Made by a program: the position numbers and the translations under genes. From contig NC_134033.1 of NCBI RefSeq assembly GCF_964204645.1, forward strand, positions 8,468,231 to 8,532,230: 64,000 nucleotides of DNA, given 5' to 3'. This document shows positions 19,057 through 31,756 of this stretch, in pieces (the stretch's first letter is position 1; the number at the start of each line of letters is the position of its first letter). The notes beneath the pieces are model-generated. The model saw only the letters and a program-made list of their open reading frames with translations. It was not told the origin of the DNA and did not search any database. Origin of the DNA: Tubulanus polymorphus (Eukaryota > Nemertea > Palaeonemertea > Tubulaniformes > Tubulanidae).

Positions 19057-19245
19057 CTAGTTTTTGCTTTTGCAAGTAGAGCATAGATACTCATCATCAG
19101 TTGCCATATGTGCAACATCATTAGCTGACAACTTTGCACATTTATAATGTAACCATGTTTTGCAGTTGCAGCATTCAATCATTATAGAACCTGGAATGTA
19201 CGTATGGCAAACACAATATCGAGAAATAACGAAAGTCTTGGCCAT
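19057..19245 (-). CDS. PHD zinc-finger exon
   Basis: 62 residues with a full C4HC3 pattern: CVC, CCNC, H-x2-C (HYKC) and CSTC. PHD fingers read histone tails. The ATG is immediately joined to the TAA ending the RT frame (TAATGG). It is probably the last exon of the leftward Mutator-derived gene, since the rightward sister gene also ends in a PHD finger. Confidence 0.65.
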   Translation of the reverse strand: MAKTFVISRYCVCHTYIPGSIMIECCNCKTWLHYKCAKLSANDVAHMATDDEYLCSTCKSKN

Positions 19246-20483
19246 TAAGAAATGGTCGTGTCGTCAGCAAACAGTATAAACTTGAATAACTTAGAAACAT
19301 GTATTATGTCATTTACATACAAAAGAAAAAGTGATGGTCCAAGAATAGAACCTTGTGGGACACCGTGCGAGATGGGCTGATAACTGGAAGGAGATTTGTT
19401 GTAGTCTACATATTGTTTACGATTTGATAAATAACTTTTAATCCAATCATTCGGTAAGCCTCTTATGCCTAATCTGTGTAGTTTTTGGATCAAAATTGAG
19501 TGGTCGATTGTATCGAAAGCTTTCGATAAATCAATGAAAATACTTATTGAGAATTGGCCATTTTCAACCTGTTTTGAGATATGATCTGTAAAGTCAAGCA
19601 GTGCAAGTTCCGTAGATGAATTTTTCCTAAAGCCATATTGATGAGGGTTAAGGATATGATGATTATCAACAAAGGATATTATACGGGCGTAGGTAATTTT
19701 TTCTAGGATTTTAGAAAAGAACGAAAGGACTGATATAGGTCTGTAGTTAGTGATTTCATTTTTATCACCGCCTTTATGAATTGGGGTAACTTTGGCGATT
19801 TGAAGAGCGTCGGGAACTATCCCCGTTGAATATGACTTATTGAAGATGTATAGTAATGGTTCCATTATTTCAGAGATGGCAGACTTAGCAATTTTAGGTT
19901 TTATATCATCAGGCCCAGCACCTTTATTAGCATCCAAATTATTGACAATATATAAAATGTCCTGCTGAATAATTGGGTTTAGGAACAGGTTATTTGAAGA
20001 ATCGGGTTGGAGGTATGATAGGGGAGAGATTTCGGTTGTTGGAATTTTGTCCGCTAAGTTTCTACCAACGTTAGTAAAGAAAGAATTGAATTTATTGGCT
20101 ACATCTAAAGGGTCAAGGTCTACACCATTTATGTCTCTAAATGGTGGGCATATATTTATATCTTTAGGGCTACCGATAACTTGGTTTAGAATCGACCAAG
20201 TTTTTTTCAGGTCATGTTTCGCAGCAATTAATGCTCGTGCGAAGTGCTGTTTCTGCGCAGCTTTAAGCAATCGATTCAACCTGTTGCGATATTTCTTGTA
20301 ACGTTCGTGATGATCAGCGCGCTTAGTTCGTTTGTATATTCGGTAATATTTCAATTTGGTTTTGACAGAATTTAGAAAATACATGGTTAAATAACAGTAC
20401 AGTTTGAATAATTTTGTTAGAATATAAAATACGACACCATCTGTGTACAATAAATTTAAATAATGATTGATCTCAGGGGACAT
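19245..20483 (-). mobile_element. Non-LTR retrotransposon reverse transcriptase fragment (CR1/L2/Jockey type)
   Basis: An open frame of 412 residues. RT motifs: NKGAGPDDI, TPIHKGGDKNEITNYRPIS, QYGFRKNSSTELAL, IFIDLSKAFDTIDH, GVPQGSILGPSLFLLYVND and the catalytic FADDT. It stops three codons after FADDT, so thumb and 3' end are missing; the endonuclease domain is missing too. It is uninterrupted across 412 codons, which suggests a young fragment. It sits inside the leftward Mutator-derived gene in the same orientation. Confidence 0.9.
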
Positions 20484-22469
20484 ATTTTGCTACAAAAAAC
20501 AGCACTGATTTTTTCCTAATACCGGTATATCTCTTGTATATGAAGTTGTATAATATTTACCAGTTGCTCCATGATCTACTTTTGAAAGCCACTCGTTCCA
20601 AGCTTTCTCACGATGAAAGGCACATAGACGCACAGTCACACCTTTAATAATAAATACATGTGAGAAAAGTTAAGAATAAATACGAAATGTGAGAAACTAA
20701 ATACAAAGGCTCACATATTATCCTAAATTTCTAATTACCATTGAAAACACTCTCAATCACATTTATTTCGGCCGGGCAATAATCAGAGAGAAAATCTTGT
20801 GGATACCAATCCACATTCCAATTTCTGAAGATAGATAATGCCTCTCTTATGCTTTCCACATCTTTACGTTCAGTAATGAAAACTCCCACAACAGAGTAAC
20901 ATTCGTGCGCGTAACCAAGAAAAAAAGAGGTAGAGCATAGCGAACGGTACGGTAAGTCGCATCGAGGAGACAAACATCACTCCCATAACGATCGATGAAC
21001 CTTCGTTGCCAAGAGGCTTGATAACAAAAAAGAAAGTTTTTCATTTCCCCATCGTCTGCTTCATGGGAAGGGCGAAAAAAGAAGCTATCTCCTTGACTTT
21101 CTTCAGAAGTCTTCCAATCGTCAATTCGTTTCGCTAAATTTTCTTGATCGATACAGCAATAAAGAACCATTTACTTAGGTTCCCCAAAAGTCATCATCCA
21201 TATACACAAACTTAGATGAAAATCTACAATGCCAGGTATATATTAACCAAATCCTACAATTTTATTCATGTAATTTCATGAAATTATCATTTCAACACCT
21301 CCAGAATGTGTAAATCATAATTTACCTTACTATTGCGAGTGGACATTTTTTCCTTTTTCAAATCAAATTTGAATTGTACTAAATGTGATTTGAGCCAAAA
21401 TCTTTCTAGGCCCTATGTTTTAAAAATAAAAGTTCTATGCTCCAGGATAACTAGAAATGAAATACAACACTGGTATAACCTACGAGCAATCATCTCGTAG
21501 GTATAACTAACCATCTCTTCGTCTTTCTTTTTTGCATACATGGCCTTCTTGTTTTTGTTATAATCAACTCCGTGATGGCAGTTCCATGTTATTTTCCCCA
21601 TAATCATAAATGGACGACCGTCGTAAGGAATGTTTGGTGCATTCTTGTATTCGTCGGAAGAACCAGATTTTTTTCGCCGATTTTGTCCAAGCCATTTTTT
21701 CCAATCTGTAAAACATAATTTTTCCGCGTAATTTTTCCTATCTCGAACCTAATGACCACACATATAAGCAGGTTTAATCAAAAAGATCCCTACTTCATTT
21801 AAGATATAGGGACCGGGTGAAGTAGGTTTTGAACAGTGGAGTTCATTGCATAAAATTCGGTACCTGAAGTTCTTTTTATGAAATCATATATTTTTTGCCT
21901 ATTTGGGATTTTTTAAGAATAAAAAACCTTTCTCTCTTTTTAGCATAAAACTTATAATACACATTTCCACACACGATTCAAGACCAAGGGCGGATCAAGC
22001 ATTTTGAAAAAGGGGGTACAAATATCAAATAAGTATAAATGGTCGACAACAAACAAGGGTCCACAAACAAATCACTCACTACACTGACTAGGGCTACGTA
22101 TATAATAAAAATTTGGTAAAAGTGTGTACTTTTGCAATGGTAATGGAAAGAAAATAACCACGTGTCGTGGTTATGATTTACCATGGTCATTAATAATCGG
22201 ATCTTTATGCTGAACACAGTACTTTGTCCCATTCTCTATCTCGTGGGATCTGATGTGTTCACATACAGCTTCAAACGAATCAAAATACGCCGTAGTCATG
22301 TTTCCATCACCAGTTACATCAGCAAGCGCCGCTGCGCCCAAAATCATAAAATGTCCCGCCAAAACTGGTGCAGTCAAACGGCCTTGGAAATAAGAATTCA
22401 TTGCGACCGAATATTAAGGTGAAGGTCACTAGGTGACTTTTCAGTCCTGGATATACCGTCAACCCTGAA

Positions 22470-25400
22470 GAAGAATGGCGGCGGTTTTGGAAGTGCCGTC
22501 TGTTTATATCGAAAAAATGCAACTTTTGAATGTTACAAGGATCTCACCGGAAAGTTAAAAGAATATGAAAATGCAAATTTCGTTAAACTCTACAAACGTA
22601 GCTCAAGGACAATCGGAATAGTTCAGCGCAGGGCTCCTAAACGAGTATTTAAACCTGAATTGGTATACGCTGATCTTGACTACGCATGTATCCATGGAGG
22701 GAAAAATTTCAAATCGCAAAGTAACGGTACAAGGCCCAATCAAAGGTAAGATGACCACTTAGAGTACTTAAAACATTCATATGTTCATGGTCAAAAAAAA
22801 GTATTTAATCAAAGTCAAAGCAAAATAGGCCAACAACTCTCTTAAGTAAGGCCTGATAGGCATGTTGATGTGTAGTAAGGTCATTTTGACAGTCATGTGA
22901 ATTGTGGCCTCATGCAGTCTTTGTCTTTTTCAGAACATTCCAAAAGAACTGTTCGTTCTTTATCAAAATACGTACTTCTGCCGATGGACAGAAACTAGTC
23001 ATCACAGATATGGATGAATGCCACAATCATGACGTATCTAAGGTTGGTATATATGCGTTAACATTAACTTTTGTCTATTCTATCATGTTATATTACCTAA
23101 CGAAACTGTTCTTCTGATTACATGCTGCCTACGAACATCTCCCTCAGGTGCGTAAATTGGAAGGGGATGAATTTGCTATGGCACAGTCCATGTTACAAAT
23201 GAGAGCTAATAAGAAGATATTACAAGATAAATTGGTAGCGTCGTGTGGGAAAGTAGTTACACTGAAAGATCTGCACAACATTGCAACTGCAGACAAAAAA
23301 GGTGGAAACGATCTGAATGATCTTGTAGCCGAAAAAACTAATGGTATACTTTCCTAAGAATGTCTGTAATGAAAGGTTGTTGTAAAGTTAATTCACAATT
23401 AAGTGAAATAAATTTTTCTATTTTTAGGATCTGTAGTAGAGGTTGTAGTGGATGAAGAAAATGTCTTAATGTTTGGAATTTTCTATCAGTCACCCAACAT
23501 GCGGAAGATGTTTGAAAGCTATCCGGAATTGCTTCTGGTTGACGCTACGCACAAACTGAACAATCTGCGTATGCCATTGTATGTTATGATGGTGATCGAT
23601 GGTAACGGCGAATCCGAAATTGTTGGATTGTGGGTCGTTATGGATGAGACCCGTCAGTCTATTGAAGCATTAGCAGATCATTTTAAGTAGCATAAGGTTC
23701 GTTGGAATGATGATGTCAGAGTAATAATCACGGATAAAGATATGACAGAAAGAGATGACCTCACAAAAAAGTTTGAAAATGCGACACCTCTAATATGTCT
23801 CTTTCATACAATGCGTAGTTTTAAACGTGAGGTCACAACTGAAAAAAATGAACATTAGTACCGACCAGCGTATAACTGTGCTCGAAATATTGTCTAAATT
23901 GGTCTATTCGAAGAATGAACAGCAGTATGACACGAACTATAGGCTGTTGCAAGATCTGAACATTGTGAGAGTTGTTACATACTTCGATAAAAACTGGCAT
24001 GAGATACGACATCAATGGGTACAAGGCTTGAAAAACGAACACGCTCATTACTTGACGAATACAAACAACCGACTTGAATTTATAAACGGAAAAATTAAAA
24101 GTGTCGTGTCAAGATTCAGTAGCATGGTTGTTTTCTGGAGAGACTTGATGCTCTGCATAGAGTCATTGAATCTGGAAAGGGATCATAGAGCTATACAAAT
24201 GAAAACAAAAGTTCCGGTGAAAAATTATATAAACGGTAGCCCAGAGTATCTGTACATGGGTCTTTTTACACCATTTGCATTTGGACATCTGGAAAAACAA
24301 TTTGAGAAACGAGGAGAAATAAGTGAAAATGTTCTGACAAAGAATGCAACAACTTCTGTTTCATGCGCATGTACTGTTTACAAATCCATGAATTTACCAT
24401 GTTTGCATATATTTAGCGTCCGAATGAAAGAAGAATTAGATGTTTATCAGCCCGGTGTGCACGGCATTGGTATAGATCATATTACCAATCTAATCATCGT
24501 GCATTTAGTGACTCCAACAGTAGTCATAACGTCAATGAAATTGATATTTCATCCATTCCTAAGACCAGTAGCGATAATTCCCGTATACGTATTTTATCTG
24601 CGCATGAAAAGTATCGTAAAGTGATCGCTATAACTCAGAACATTGCATCGGTTGTGTCGGAATACGGGATGCGTGAATTCAATCATAACTTTGGAATAAT
24701 GAAGTCAGTGCTTGGTTATCTGCAGACCGGCAAGACATTCTATGTTGCTGCAGTTGCTGAAACTAACAATGCCGACATTATTCTCGATGAACACATCGGT
24801 GTTTCCTGTACGTAAATGAAACTGGAAATTTATTTAGTTTATTATCTGCCCTGTTGTACATAAAAGTACGTGTTAAAAATTAGGAATGTTTTTTGAATTT
24901 CATCTAGCAGTTGTTGACACAGAAACGTCAAATAGAGACGACCTTTATTTGTCCATCGAAACTCCTCGCATAGATTTACCAGTTACTGGCTCGGTTGAGA
25001 TTTCAGACGACAATTCTTCGGGTAAGTTACTTTCTTTATGATTAGATATTAACTCCAAATATACTAATATATAAAACCATATGACCCCAAAATATTTTTT
25101 TTAAAATCCAACAAGGATCAGGAGTTGCACAGGGAAACAACATGGTTATTCAATCTGATGTATCTATATCAGGTAATAAATAATGATGATGTCTAGATGA
25201 TTAGATAGACCATACAAATTTTTCGTAATTTCATTTTCACATTTATGTTTTAGCAAATTATCTTATTAATTTCAGCCTTGCCTAGTAAAAAGAAGCGGTT
25301 TCCTCGAGATAAAAAGCCCAGAGAAACCGAGTCACTGTACAGTACGTATCCTTTGCTTTGGATTGTTCTTTTAATACATAACTATCGTACCTATTGATAT

Positions 25401-26530
25401 CATCTGATTTCTATTCTACAGAGAAATTACTGGCTTATATAGCTGAACTCGCCAAAGAAGGACACCTGGCAAGATTAGTCACCTCATCTAAAGAGAAACG
25501 CCAACTGGGTAGATCTCTCCTAAACTATCGTACGAAGAACCAGACGATTTATAATGCCTCAAAAGTACATGTTCAGCTGATGGAGAAGGTGGGTGGAGAT
25601 TTAGAAGGCATTATCAGCATACTGTTGCAGTATGACCCCAGGTTAAAAGGCGATGCGTGTGCTGGGATTGTCTTGGTGGATGTACTTTTGCGGCAATTCG
25701 CTGAGATAGCAAACATAACATTGAAAGATGAGACCGAAACTGAAGCTCCAGCCCCAACCACTGACATTGAAATGGATAACAAAGGTATAGCTTTTAATCA
25801 AGTTAGAAATGATTTAAATTCCTCTAGAAATAGCATTATTAATAACCTTCCATAATGATAACCTTTGTTTCAGAAAATGACAACTCTCACCAAGTAAATC
25901 TTAGTGATATGAAGATGCCACCAAGGATGGCTAAGCGTGGTAGACCGAAAGGTGCTGAACAAACTACAATAGGTCTACCTCTTAAAAGGAAATGTAAACC
26001 AGCAACTTTTTTGAATATGTCTCCATCTGAAAAAGAGGTAGGTAAGCTATCAAACAAGCACCATGATTTCAGTCAATAGACAGGAGGCTATCTAAGTATA
26101 TATTAATTAAGAAATACTATTTGCTATATAATACTTTTTAAGATTTATAATTCTTTTTTACAGCTATATTGAAGACGATTGTACCTGATACCCTTGTAAG
26201 CAATGTGATGGCTGGGAAAAGACTAATATCTGTCTCACATTTATGCAAAGAAAATTGATCAATGAACATTACTGATGAAAACCTGGTGACACTATCAAGA
26301 GTGAAACATTATTTCAAGGAACAAGCGTGGATAAAACTGCTGAAGCTTCAGGTTGAACTGAACAGGTCTGGGGAGTGGGTCTGTAATTCTTTTCAGAAGT
26401 TTTGGGGGATGATGAGTCAGTTGGTTGTGATAGATGCTTGTCCTGGTATCATTTAAGCTGTGTTGGATTGGCAGCCGCTCCAAAGAAAAAAATATGGTTT
26501 TGTCGAACTTGTTGTTCTTTTATGCAGTGA
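22470..26530 (+). pseudogene. ZSWIM3-like gene (MULE transposase-derived, SWIM, AT-hook, PHD), spliced, damaged
   Basis: Exons with GT/AG and matched phases: about 22470-22746, 22934-23042, 23148-23343, 23428-24815, 24911-25020, 25116-25172, 25276-25341, 25422-25784, 25874-26037, 26164-26530. Parts in order: FAR1/FLYWCH-like N-terminus (CSFFIKIR, HNHDVSK), MULE core (LLLVDATHKLNNLRMP, VIITDKDMTERDD, ICLFHTMRSFKREV), SWIM (SCACTVYKSMNLPCLHIF), AT-hook (KRGRPKG) and PHD (CDRCLSWYHLSCVG). Lesions: TAG 23688, one-base shifts at about 23845 (A-run), 24460 and 26405. The intron structure suggests a domesticated host gene, not a free transposon. Probably DNA/chromatin binding in origin; now a pseudogene unless assembly errors explain the breaks. 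Confidence 0.8.
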
Positions 26531-26599
26531 TGCAAGATATTCACGTGTGTATATAATATTTCTTAAATGATGTTAGATGTTAAATTTAATTTTTATTTG

Positions 26600-26985
26600 T
26601 AATAATACTTCTCATGATGATTTTCTTATGACTAGTTTCCAGTATTGATTTTTATTTGCTGTATATAGTATATTTCATTCCCATCATTTGTGATAAATTG
26701 TTAAAACGATGTGATTGTGCTTTTTTAACCTTCTTTTTTTATTTAAATGCAATAATCCAGTATTAATTTTTATTTGCTGTATATATTTTATTTCATTCCC
26801 TTCATTTGTGATGTTATAACGATGTGATTGTGCTTTTTTAACCATCTCATTTTATTCAAATGCAATAATCCAGTATTAAATTTTATTTGCTGTATTTCAT
26901 TTGTAATAGTACTTCTCATGACGATTTTCTTATGACGATATCCCAGTATTGATTTTTATTTGCTGTATATAGTATATTTCATGAT
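26600..26985. repeat. Tandem repeat, about 120-bp unit, 3-4 copies
   Basis: The phrase CCAGTATTGATTTTTATTTG and the following CTGTATAT..TATTTCATT recur near 26639, 26757, 26871 and 26942. Two units also share GATGTGATTGTGCTTTTTTA. It lies just past the ZSWIM3-like gene. Confidence 0.75.
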
Positions 26986-27199
26986 GGTTTCTTCAGTTAA
27001 ACTTTTGCTCCCAATAGTCGAATATTTGTATTAAGTGCTTGCTATTACTTTCATTTTTTCTTAATAATAAATTTTGTAACTTAAAAGTTTATTTGAAGTT
27101 AGTTGTATTTTAAAAATATGGCAATCGGTTTTATGATCAGTTTTACCCATTCCCCATCAAATACTGATGCGTAAATCTGATTAAAAAAGAAGAGCATAG

Positions 27200-27440
27200 A
27201 TTTTCTACACAACACCGTATGAATAAAGATCGTACGCACCATATGCGTATCAATATAGTTTTTGCGTATTTATAAGACTGTGCGTATGGATAAACGCCGT
27301 ACGTACGACGTGCGTATGAATAAACGCCGTACGTACGACGTGTACGAATAATTAGCGTACGTAATTCATGTATGTGGCGCTGTGATACGGTGTACATACG
27401 AATAATTCACGGAAGTTAGCGTACGGGTCCGTACGAGTAG
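27200..27440. repeat. CGTACG-rich short tandem repeats
   Basis: Multiple GCGTATGAATAAACGCCGTA-type units of about 33 bp and many CGTACG palindromes. No gene; decaying satellite-like array. Confidence 0.6.
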
Positions 27441-27484
27441 CCACTTCGAATATAATACTTGCATGCTTTTCTTAGTAATATGAA

Positions 27485-28255
27485 GTCATAAATTGAGAAG
27501 TGGACCTGTAAACACTGCAATGGCAGTTTCTCCATCTCAACAAGTAGTAGCCGTCATTTACGCGTTTGGGAGAAAAACCCCAAACGTGAGAATGTAAATT
27601 TTCGCTGTGAAGGTGTGCAACTACTCTACAAGAGCGTATGACACAACTCGCACTCGTACAAAGAAGAAACATCGAGACGAAACGGTCGGTCGAAGTTTGT
27701 CAGAGTTCATCGCATCAGATGACCTAGCGCCTATCGACAATGTTACCGTTTCTGAACCAACTTTTCCAGATGTAACAGGTCCGCCCCGCCGAAGACTTTG
27801 TTTTTAAGTTTTGTAGCGGCTGAAGTTGCCAAGCGAGAAAGTGTATCGCCGGCGAAAACTTTCGTCAGTCCAGAACGGCGGATTGTCACCAAAAATCCGG
27901 TTGTTGACGACCTGTTAGCGACACCCGTGCTCCCGTTTGCCATTCCGCCCGTGGAACCACCGAAACAGCCGTCAACCTCAACTTCAACAATTACTTAGCT
28001 TCCGGAAATATCATATCATCAGAGCGCCAAGAAACATGTACATGTCATTCTATGTACAAGTCAACCATCAAGATATTACATCACCCAGATGATCTACCGC
28101 AATGTATTTTCTGCATGATGTGTCGAGAATTGGCAGGACTTACTCAGGAAGTCGCGGAGAAGTTTGGACGCAAGCTACATACCCACGTAATGTTCGAATC
28201 AGAGATAGTTACAGAGTATGAAAGAATCAACTGTGCAACATCTGTAGAGTGATTC
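27485..28255 (+). pseudogene. Zinc-finger (BED-like) protein remnant
   Basis: A short segment near 27496-27600 encodes WTCKHCNGSFSISTSSSRHL, a BED/C2H2-like finger start. Open segments follow at 27607-27807, 27798-27998 and 28052-28252 in changing frames, with a Pro/Ser/Thr-rich middle. No transposase core is recognisable. Might be the N-terminal remnant of a hAT-type transposase or a host zinc-finger gene with an exon boundary. Weak call. Confidence 0.35.
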
Positions 28256-28259
28256 ACCA

Positions 28260-28860
28260 ACGTCGACGTGAAGAGTAACCTGTCAAGCCTTCCTTTTATC
28301 CTGTTGTCTTTAGAGTTTTATCTCATGTTATTTGTTGGTTGATCTGTTAGTATAGTTTGTACTGAACAATGTGATATAAGTAATATTACTATGTATTAGT
28401 AATGTTAGTACATAATATTAGTATTAGCATGTATTAGTAGTATTTAATAAGAATGTAGATCTGGTTCGTATGCTTTCTTGTATTGGATGGTGTTTTCTAG
28501 CAATTTTCTTGGGCATTTTCGCCCATTGCCTTTTATCTTTGTATGTACAGGCAGAGGGCTAGAGGGGGCATTGTAGCAAAAATTGAAATGAATTTGATTT
28601 ATTGTTTTCTTTCGCTTCCGTGTCCTCTCCTCTCTTCCTTTGCCTTTCTCCTTCTGTCTATGTTACGTAACCGTACTTAAATCCTTAGGTGCGGGGTGGT
28701 AAATTCACATTGGAAGTGGTTTATCTACCTTTATTTCGGTCGCGTGGCTTCTGTCATTTGTTTCCATTCGCGTAATTCTCGCATTGTTGGAGTAATTAAT
28801 CATAAGGGTTCGATTCCCGTGTTTTCATAACTTATGTGCAGCAACGAGCCTCGCTGTGGT
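28260..28860. other. No gene recognised
   Basis: Contains repeated TATTAGTA tracts near 28390-28445 and a lone B-box-like GGTTCGATTCC at 28806, without an A-box at the expected distance or a tRNA fold. Confidence 0.4.
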
Positions 28861-28863
28861 TTT

Positions 28864-29995
28864 TAGCCCACTTGGGACTTTAGTCCCAGCGGGCTATTAC
28901 GTTCATTTTTCGTCCGTCCGTTCGTCCGTCCGTAGACGTAATCAAGTTATTTTGGGAAGTTTTGAAGACGCTTCAATGTAATGTCCTGATATTTGGGTTA
29001 CACATGTATCTACCCTAGACAAATCTTCAGCCCAAAAACGGGCCCTGTAAGAATCAAGATGGCCGACTGGCAGCCATTGTTGTTCGCCAAAATCAACACT
29101 TTTTACACATTTTTGAACTTTTTGAGGGAAATTTTGAAGACGCTTTGATCAATTACCTTGATCTTTCCGATGTATGTGAATCCCCCCAGGGTTCATCAGC
29201 CTAACAAAAATTGGGTCGATCGGACTCCTGAGGCAGGTACCTATTTATGATCAGCCAATTATGACGCAATCAGCGGCCATCTTGGTGTCATCAGTACTCA
29301 TTCGTAGGTAGGAAAAAGTTTTTCCACATTATATTGATACCTTAGCGTATTTTGTTACCACAATCAATAAGAAACTTGTAGCTCATAACGTGTTCTATGA
29401 TTGTGGTCAGTTTCAAGGTCATTGGTTTTTGTATATGGCCACCAGGGGGGCGTTGAATAATACAATATCTTAGTATTTCTATATTATATTCGTATTAATG
29501 CATATTTTGTAAACACAATCAATTGCAAAGTTGTAGCTCATTACATCATCTATGATTGTGGCAAGTTTGAAGGCCATTTGTTATTCTATATGGTCACCAG
29601 GGGGGCGTTGAATAGTAGAATTACTTAGTATTTCCTTATTATATTGGTACATAGGCATATTTTGTTTCCATGATCAATTACAAAAGTTATAGTTCGTGAC
29701 ATGTTCTAAGATTGTGGTGAGTTTCAAGGTCATTTGGTATTGAATATGGTCACCAGGGGGCGTTGAATAGTAGAATAACTTAGAATTTCCATATTAAATT
29801 GGTAACGAGGCATATTTTGTTATCACAATCAATTACAAAATCGTAGCTGCTGACATGTTCTATGATTGTGGTGAGTTTCAAGGTCATTGGTTTTTGTATA
29901 TGGTCACCAGGGGGCATTGAATATTGAAATTGTTAGATTGTTGAGCATTTGGAACCACTTTCCAAGTGGGCATGGTGTCCCTGGACCCCTAGTTT
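28864..29995 (+). mobile_element. R1 repeat family, most complete copy
   Basis: Begins with a hairpin AGCCCACTTGGGACT / AGTCCCAGCGGGCT and ends with TTCCAAGTGGGCATGGTGTC then CCTGGACCCCTAG. The termini share CCCACTTGG in inverted orientation. The left half is unique; the right half is about four units of about 147 bp, each with a TCACCAGGGGGCG-like site. No coding capacity, so nonautonomous. Other copies: 40284-42996, 51994-52533, 56738-57200, 59168-60350. Confidence 0.85.
29437..29918 (+). promoter_or_regulatory. Array of CTCF-core-like sites (4 copies)
   Basis: GGCCACCAGGGGGGCG at 29438, TCACCAGGGGGGCG at 29594, TCACCAGGGGGCG at 29750, TCACCAGGGGGCA at 29904, spaced about 155 bp. They resemble the known CTCF core CCACCAGGGGGCG. 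Binding is inferred. Confidence 0.55.
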
Positions 29996-30821
29996 AAGCG
30001 TGGTGATACAAAATAAATGCTTGGTCTAATCAATTTATATTTATTGATTTTACGTCCATGTAAGTTCGGTTTCAAAGCTGAATCACATTGGACGTTTACA
30101 CAGTGGTCGTATATTAGGTTCAAATCTGTCAATACATTATATTTCATGTATCGGCATTTAGATTTTCAATAATTCCTACCAACCTGAATGGCATGGTGTG
30201 GATTTGCAGAAAACCCGTTATCGCTCCATTGCAGCTATATTTTTAAGTTTAAAATAGGGTGCAGAGTGCATTGATAGAATCTACGCGGAGGGAAAGTCTG
30301 TTATATTTCTATCAGAATTCTACATTCCGTTAAGTAGCTGTTAGTTGTCGAATCCGAGAGAAGATGAAGTTTATGTGATGAAAAAAAGTGGAAGATATGT
30401 TGTTAATAATAATAGTAATCAACAGAATTACAAGAGGGTTTTCGACGAAAGTCAGAAAACCCTAATTAGCAAATAGAATGAAGTCCAACCTTAATGGGGC
30501 TGAATTGGACGTTAACGAATTTGGCCAGTTGAGTTATGTGAAAAAAACTGGTAATATTATAAGAAGAGAATTATTATAACATGCAATTTTTACAGGGTTC
30601 TAATAAATTATTTCATATAAAATTCGATTTGTGGGATTTCTTCAATTAATCTACAGTATACACAGAGTCATTCATTCGACTGATATCTGTATTATGTTTC
30701 CTGTGGCAAGTTAGGTATATGCACCCTGTAGCAAGTGAGGTACCCCTCGCGGTCATGTACTCCAGAGGGACGTACACCGGAGGACGGTTTCCATCCTACC
30801 CGTCTCAAAAACAATGGCTGT
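29996..30821. other. No gene recognised
   Basis: Intergenic, mixed composition, no recognisable domain. Confidence 0.4.
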
Positions 30822-31330
30822 GACTAATGTCTATTTCAACCTGACTTGAGAGCATTCCGGGTGGCCTAGCTCGCTAATTTTTGGTAGTACATACCCGATA
30901 AAGGTCTTAATGGGACCAGAAAGGACAAGCAGTCGACCTAAAACATCACTTTTTAATCCATTAGAAACTGTATTGAAGTATATCCAAAAAGTCTTCACTT
31001 AAGGGGGTTCATGAGAGAGAAGAGACTCCATGATTTGAAAGTTTAACAATATGTTTCCATGCCTCAAGTGAAGTTTGGTGACGTAGGCATGGAAACATAT
31101 TGTTGAACTTTCAAATCATGGAGTCACTTCTCTTCATTTAACCCCTTTCAGTGAAGTCTTTTTGGATATCCTTCAATACAGTTTCAAATGGATTAAAAAA
31201 TGATGATTTAGGTCGACTGCCCGTCCTTTCTGGTCCTACTAAGACCCGCTTTATCAGGTATGTACTACCAAAACTGACTGAGCTAGGCCACCTGGAATGC
31301 TCTCAAGTCAGGTTGAAATAGACATTAGTC
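30822..31330. mobile_element. Foldback element with about 245-bp arms
   Basis: Left arm 30822-31064 and right arm 31085-31330 are long inverted copies around a 20-bp loop. Ends read GACTAATGTCTATTTCAACC; centres read ATGTTTCCATGCCT. No coding capacity. Confidence 0.9.
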
Positions 31331-31756
31331 TTAATACCAGTCGTTGTTACGGTGCCCTACAACCGTTGTTTGAGGAACAACGGCTAGGTACTAGACTAGG
31401 CTGTGACGAGCTGGAGCATACTTGGCATTTGGTCATTAACTTGATGTGGACTTTAATGTTGTCGGAGCTGCCCGCTATTAGTCGGAAGTATCCTCTAGAG
31501 CCTAAGATCGAACCCGAACTAACCCGGAAATATATCTTTCGCGGTATTTTGGATAGATATTCGATCTGCGAATTTCGATATTAGAATTTCTTTAAAAGTC
31601 TCGTTTTATCCGTGGAGTCGCTGTTGATATGAATGGAAATGATGGTAGCGAAGGTAAAAGAGCACCTAATTTGGGTAAAAGTGCAGATCCGCACCTCTCG
31701 TGATTGACGCAATTTACTGAATTACACAAATCACTATTAGCGGTCATCCTTATTAT
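31331..31756. other. No gene recognised
   Basis: One 95-residue open frame (31297-31584) partly overlaps the foldback arm and has no recognisable domain. Confidence 0.4.

Larger units (their letters stand above)
19057..22401 (-). pseudogene. Mutator-derived gene (MULE transposase + PHD), spliced, split by a retroelement
   Basis: Exons by GT/AG and matching phase: 22182-22401 (FDSFEAVCEHIRSHEIENG), 21512-21705 (ITWNCHHGVDYNKNKK), about 20739-21170 (VCLLDATYRTVRYALPLFFL, the DDE first Asp), 20561-20641 (VRLCAFHREKAWNEW, the C-x2-H block). A PHD finger exon lies at 19057-19245 (CVCHTYIPG, CCNCKTWLHYKC, CSTCKSK). Between 20561 and 19245 sits a non-LTR RT fragment, so later transposase/SWIM exons seem lost. 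A frameshift lies near 20905. The domain order resembles invertebrate MULE-derived genes. Its first exon lies about 70-90 bases from the first exon of the divergent gene on the right, suggesting a shared promoter. Linking the PHD exon to this gene is inference. Confidence 0.65.

Noticed and set aside
26600-26985. CRISPR-like array (also considered for 47677-48340 and R1).
   Set aside because: Units are contiguous 120-155 bp tandem repeats without short repeat/unique spacer alternation, in animal DNA.
28800-28830. A tRNA gene from the B-box-like GGTTCGATTCC.
   Set aside because: No A-box, acceptor stem or cloverleaf at the correct distance.
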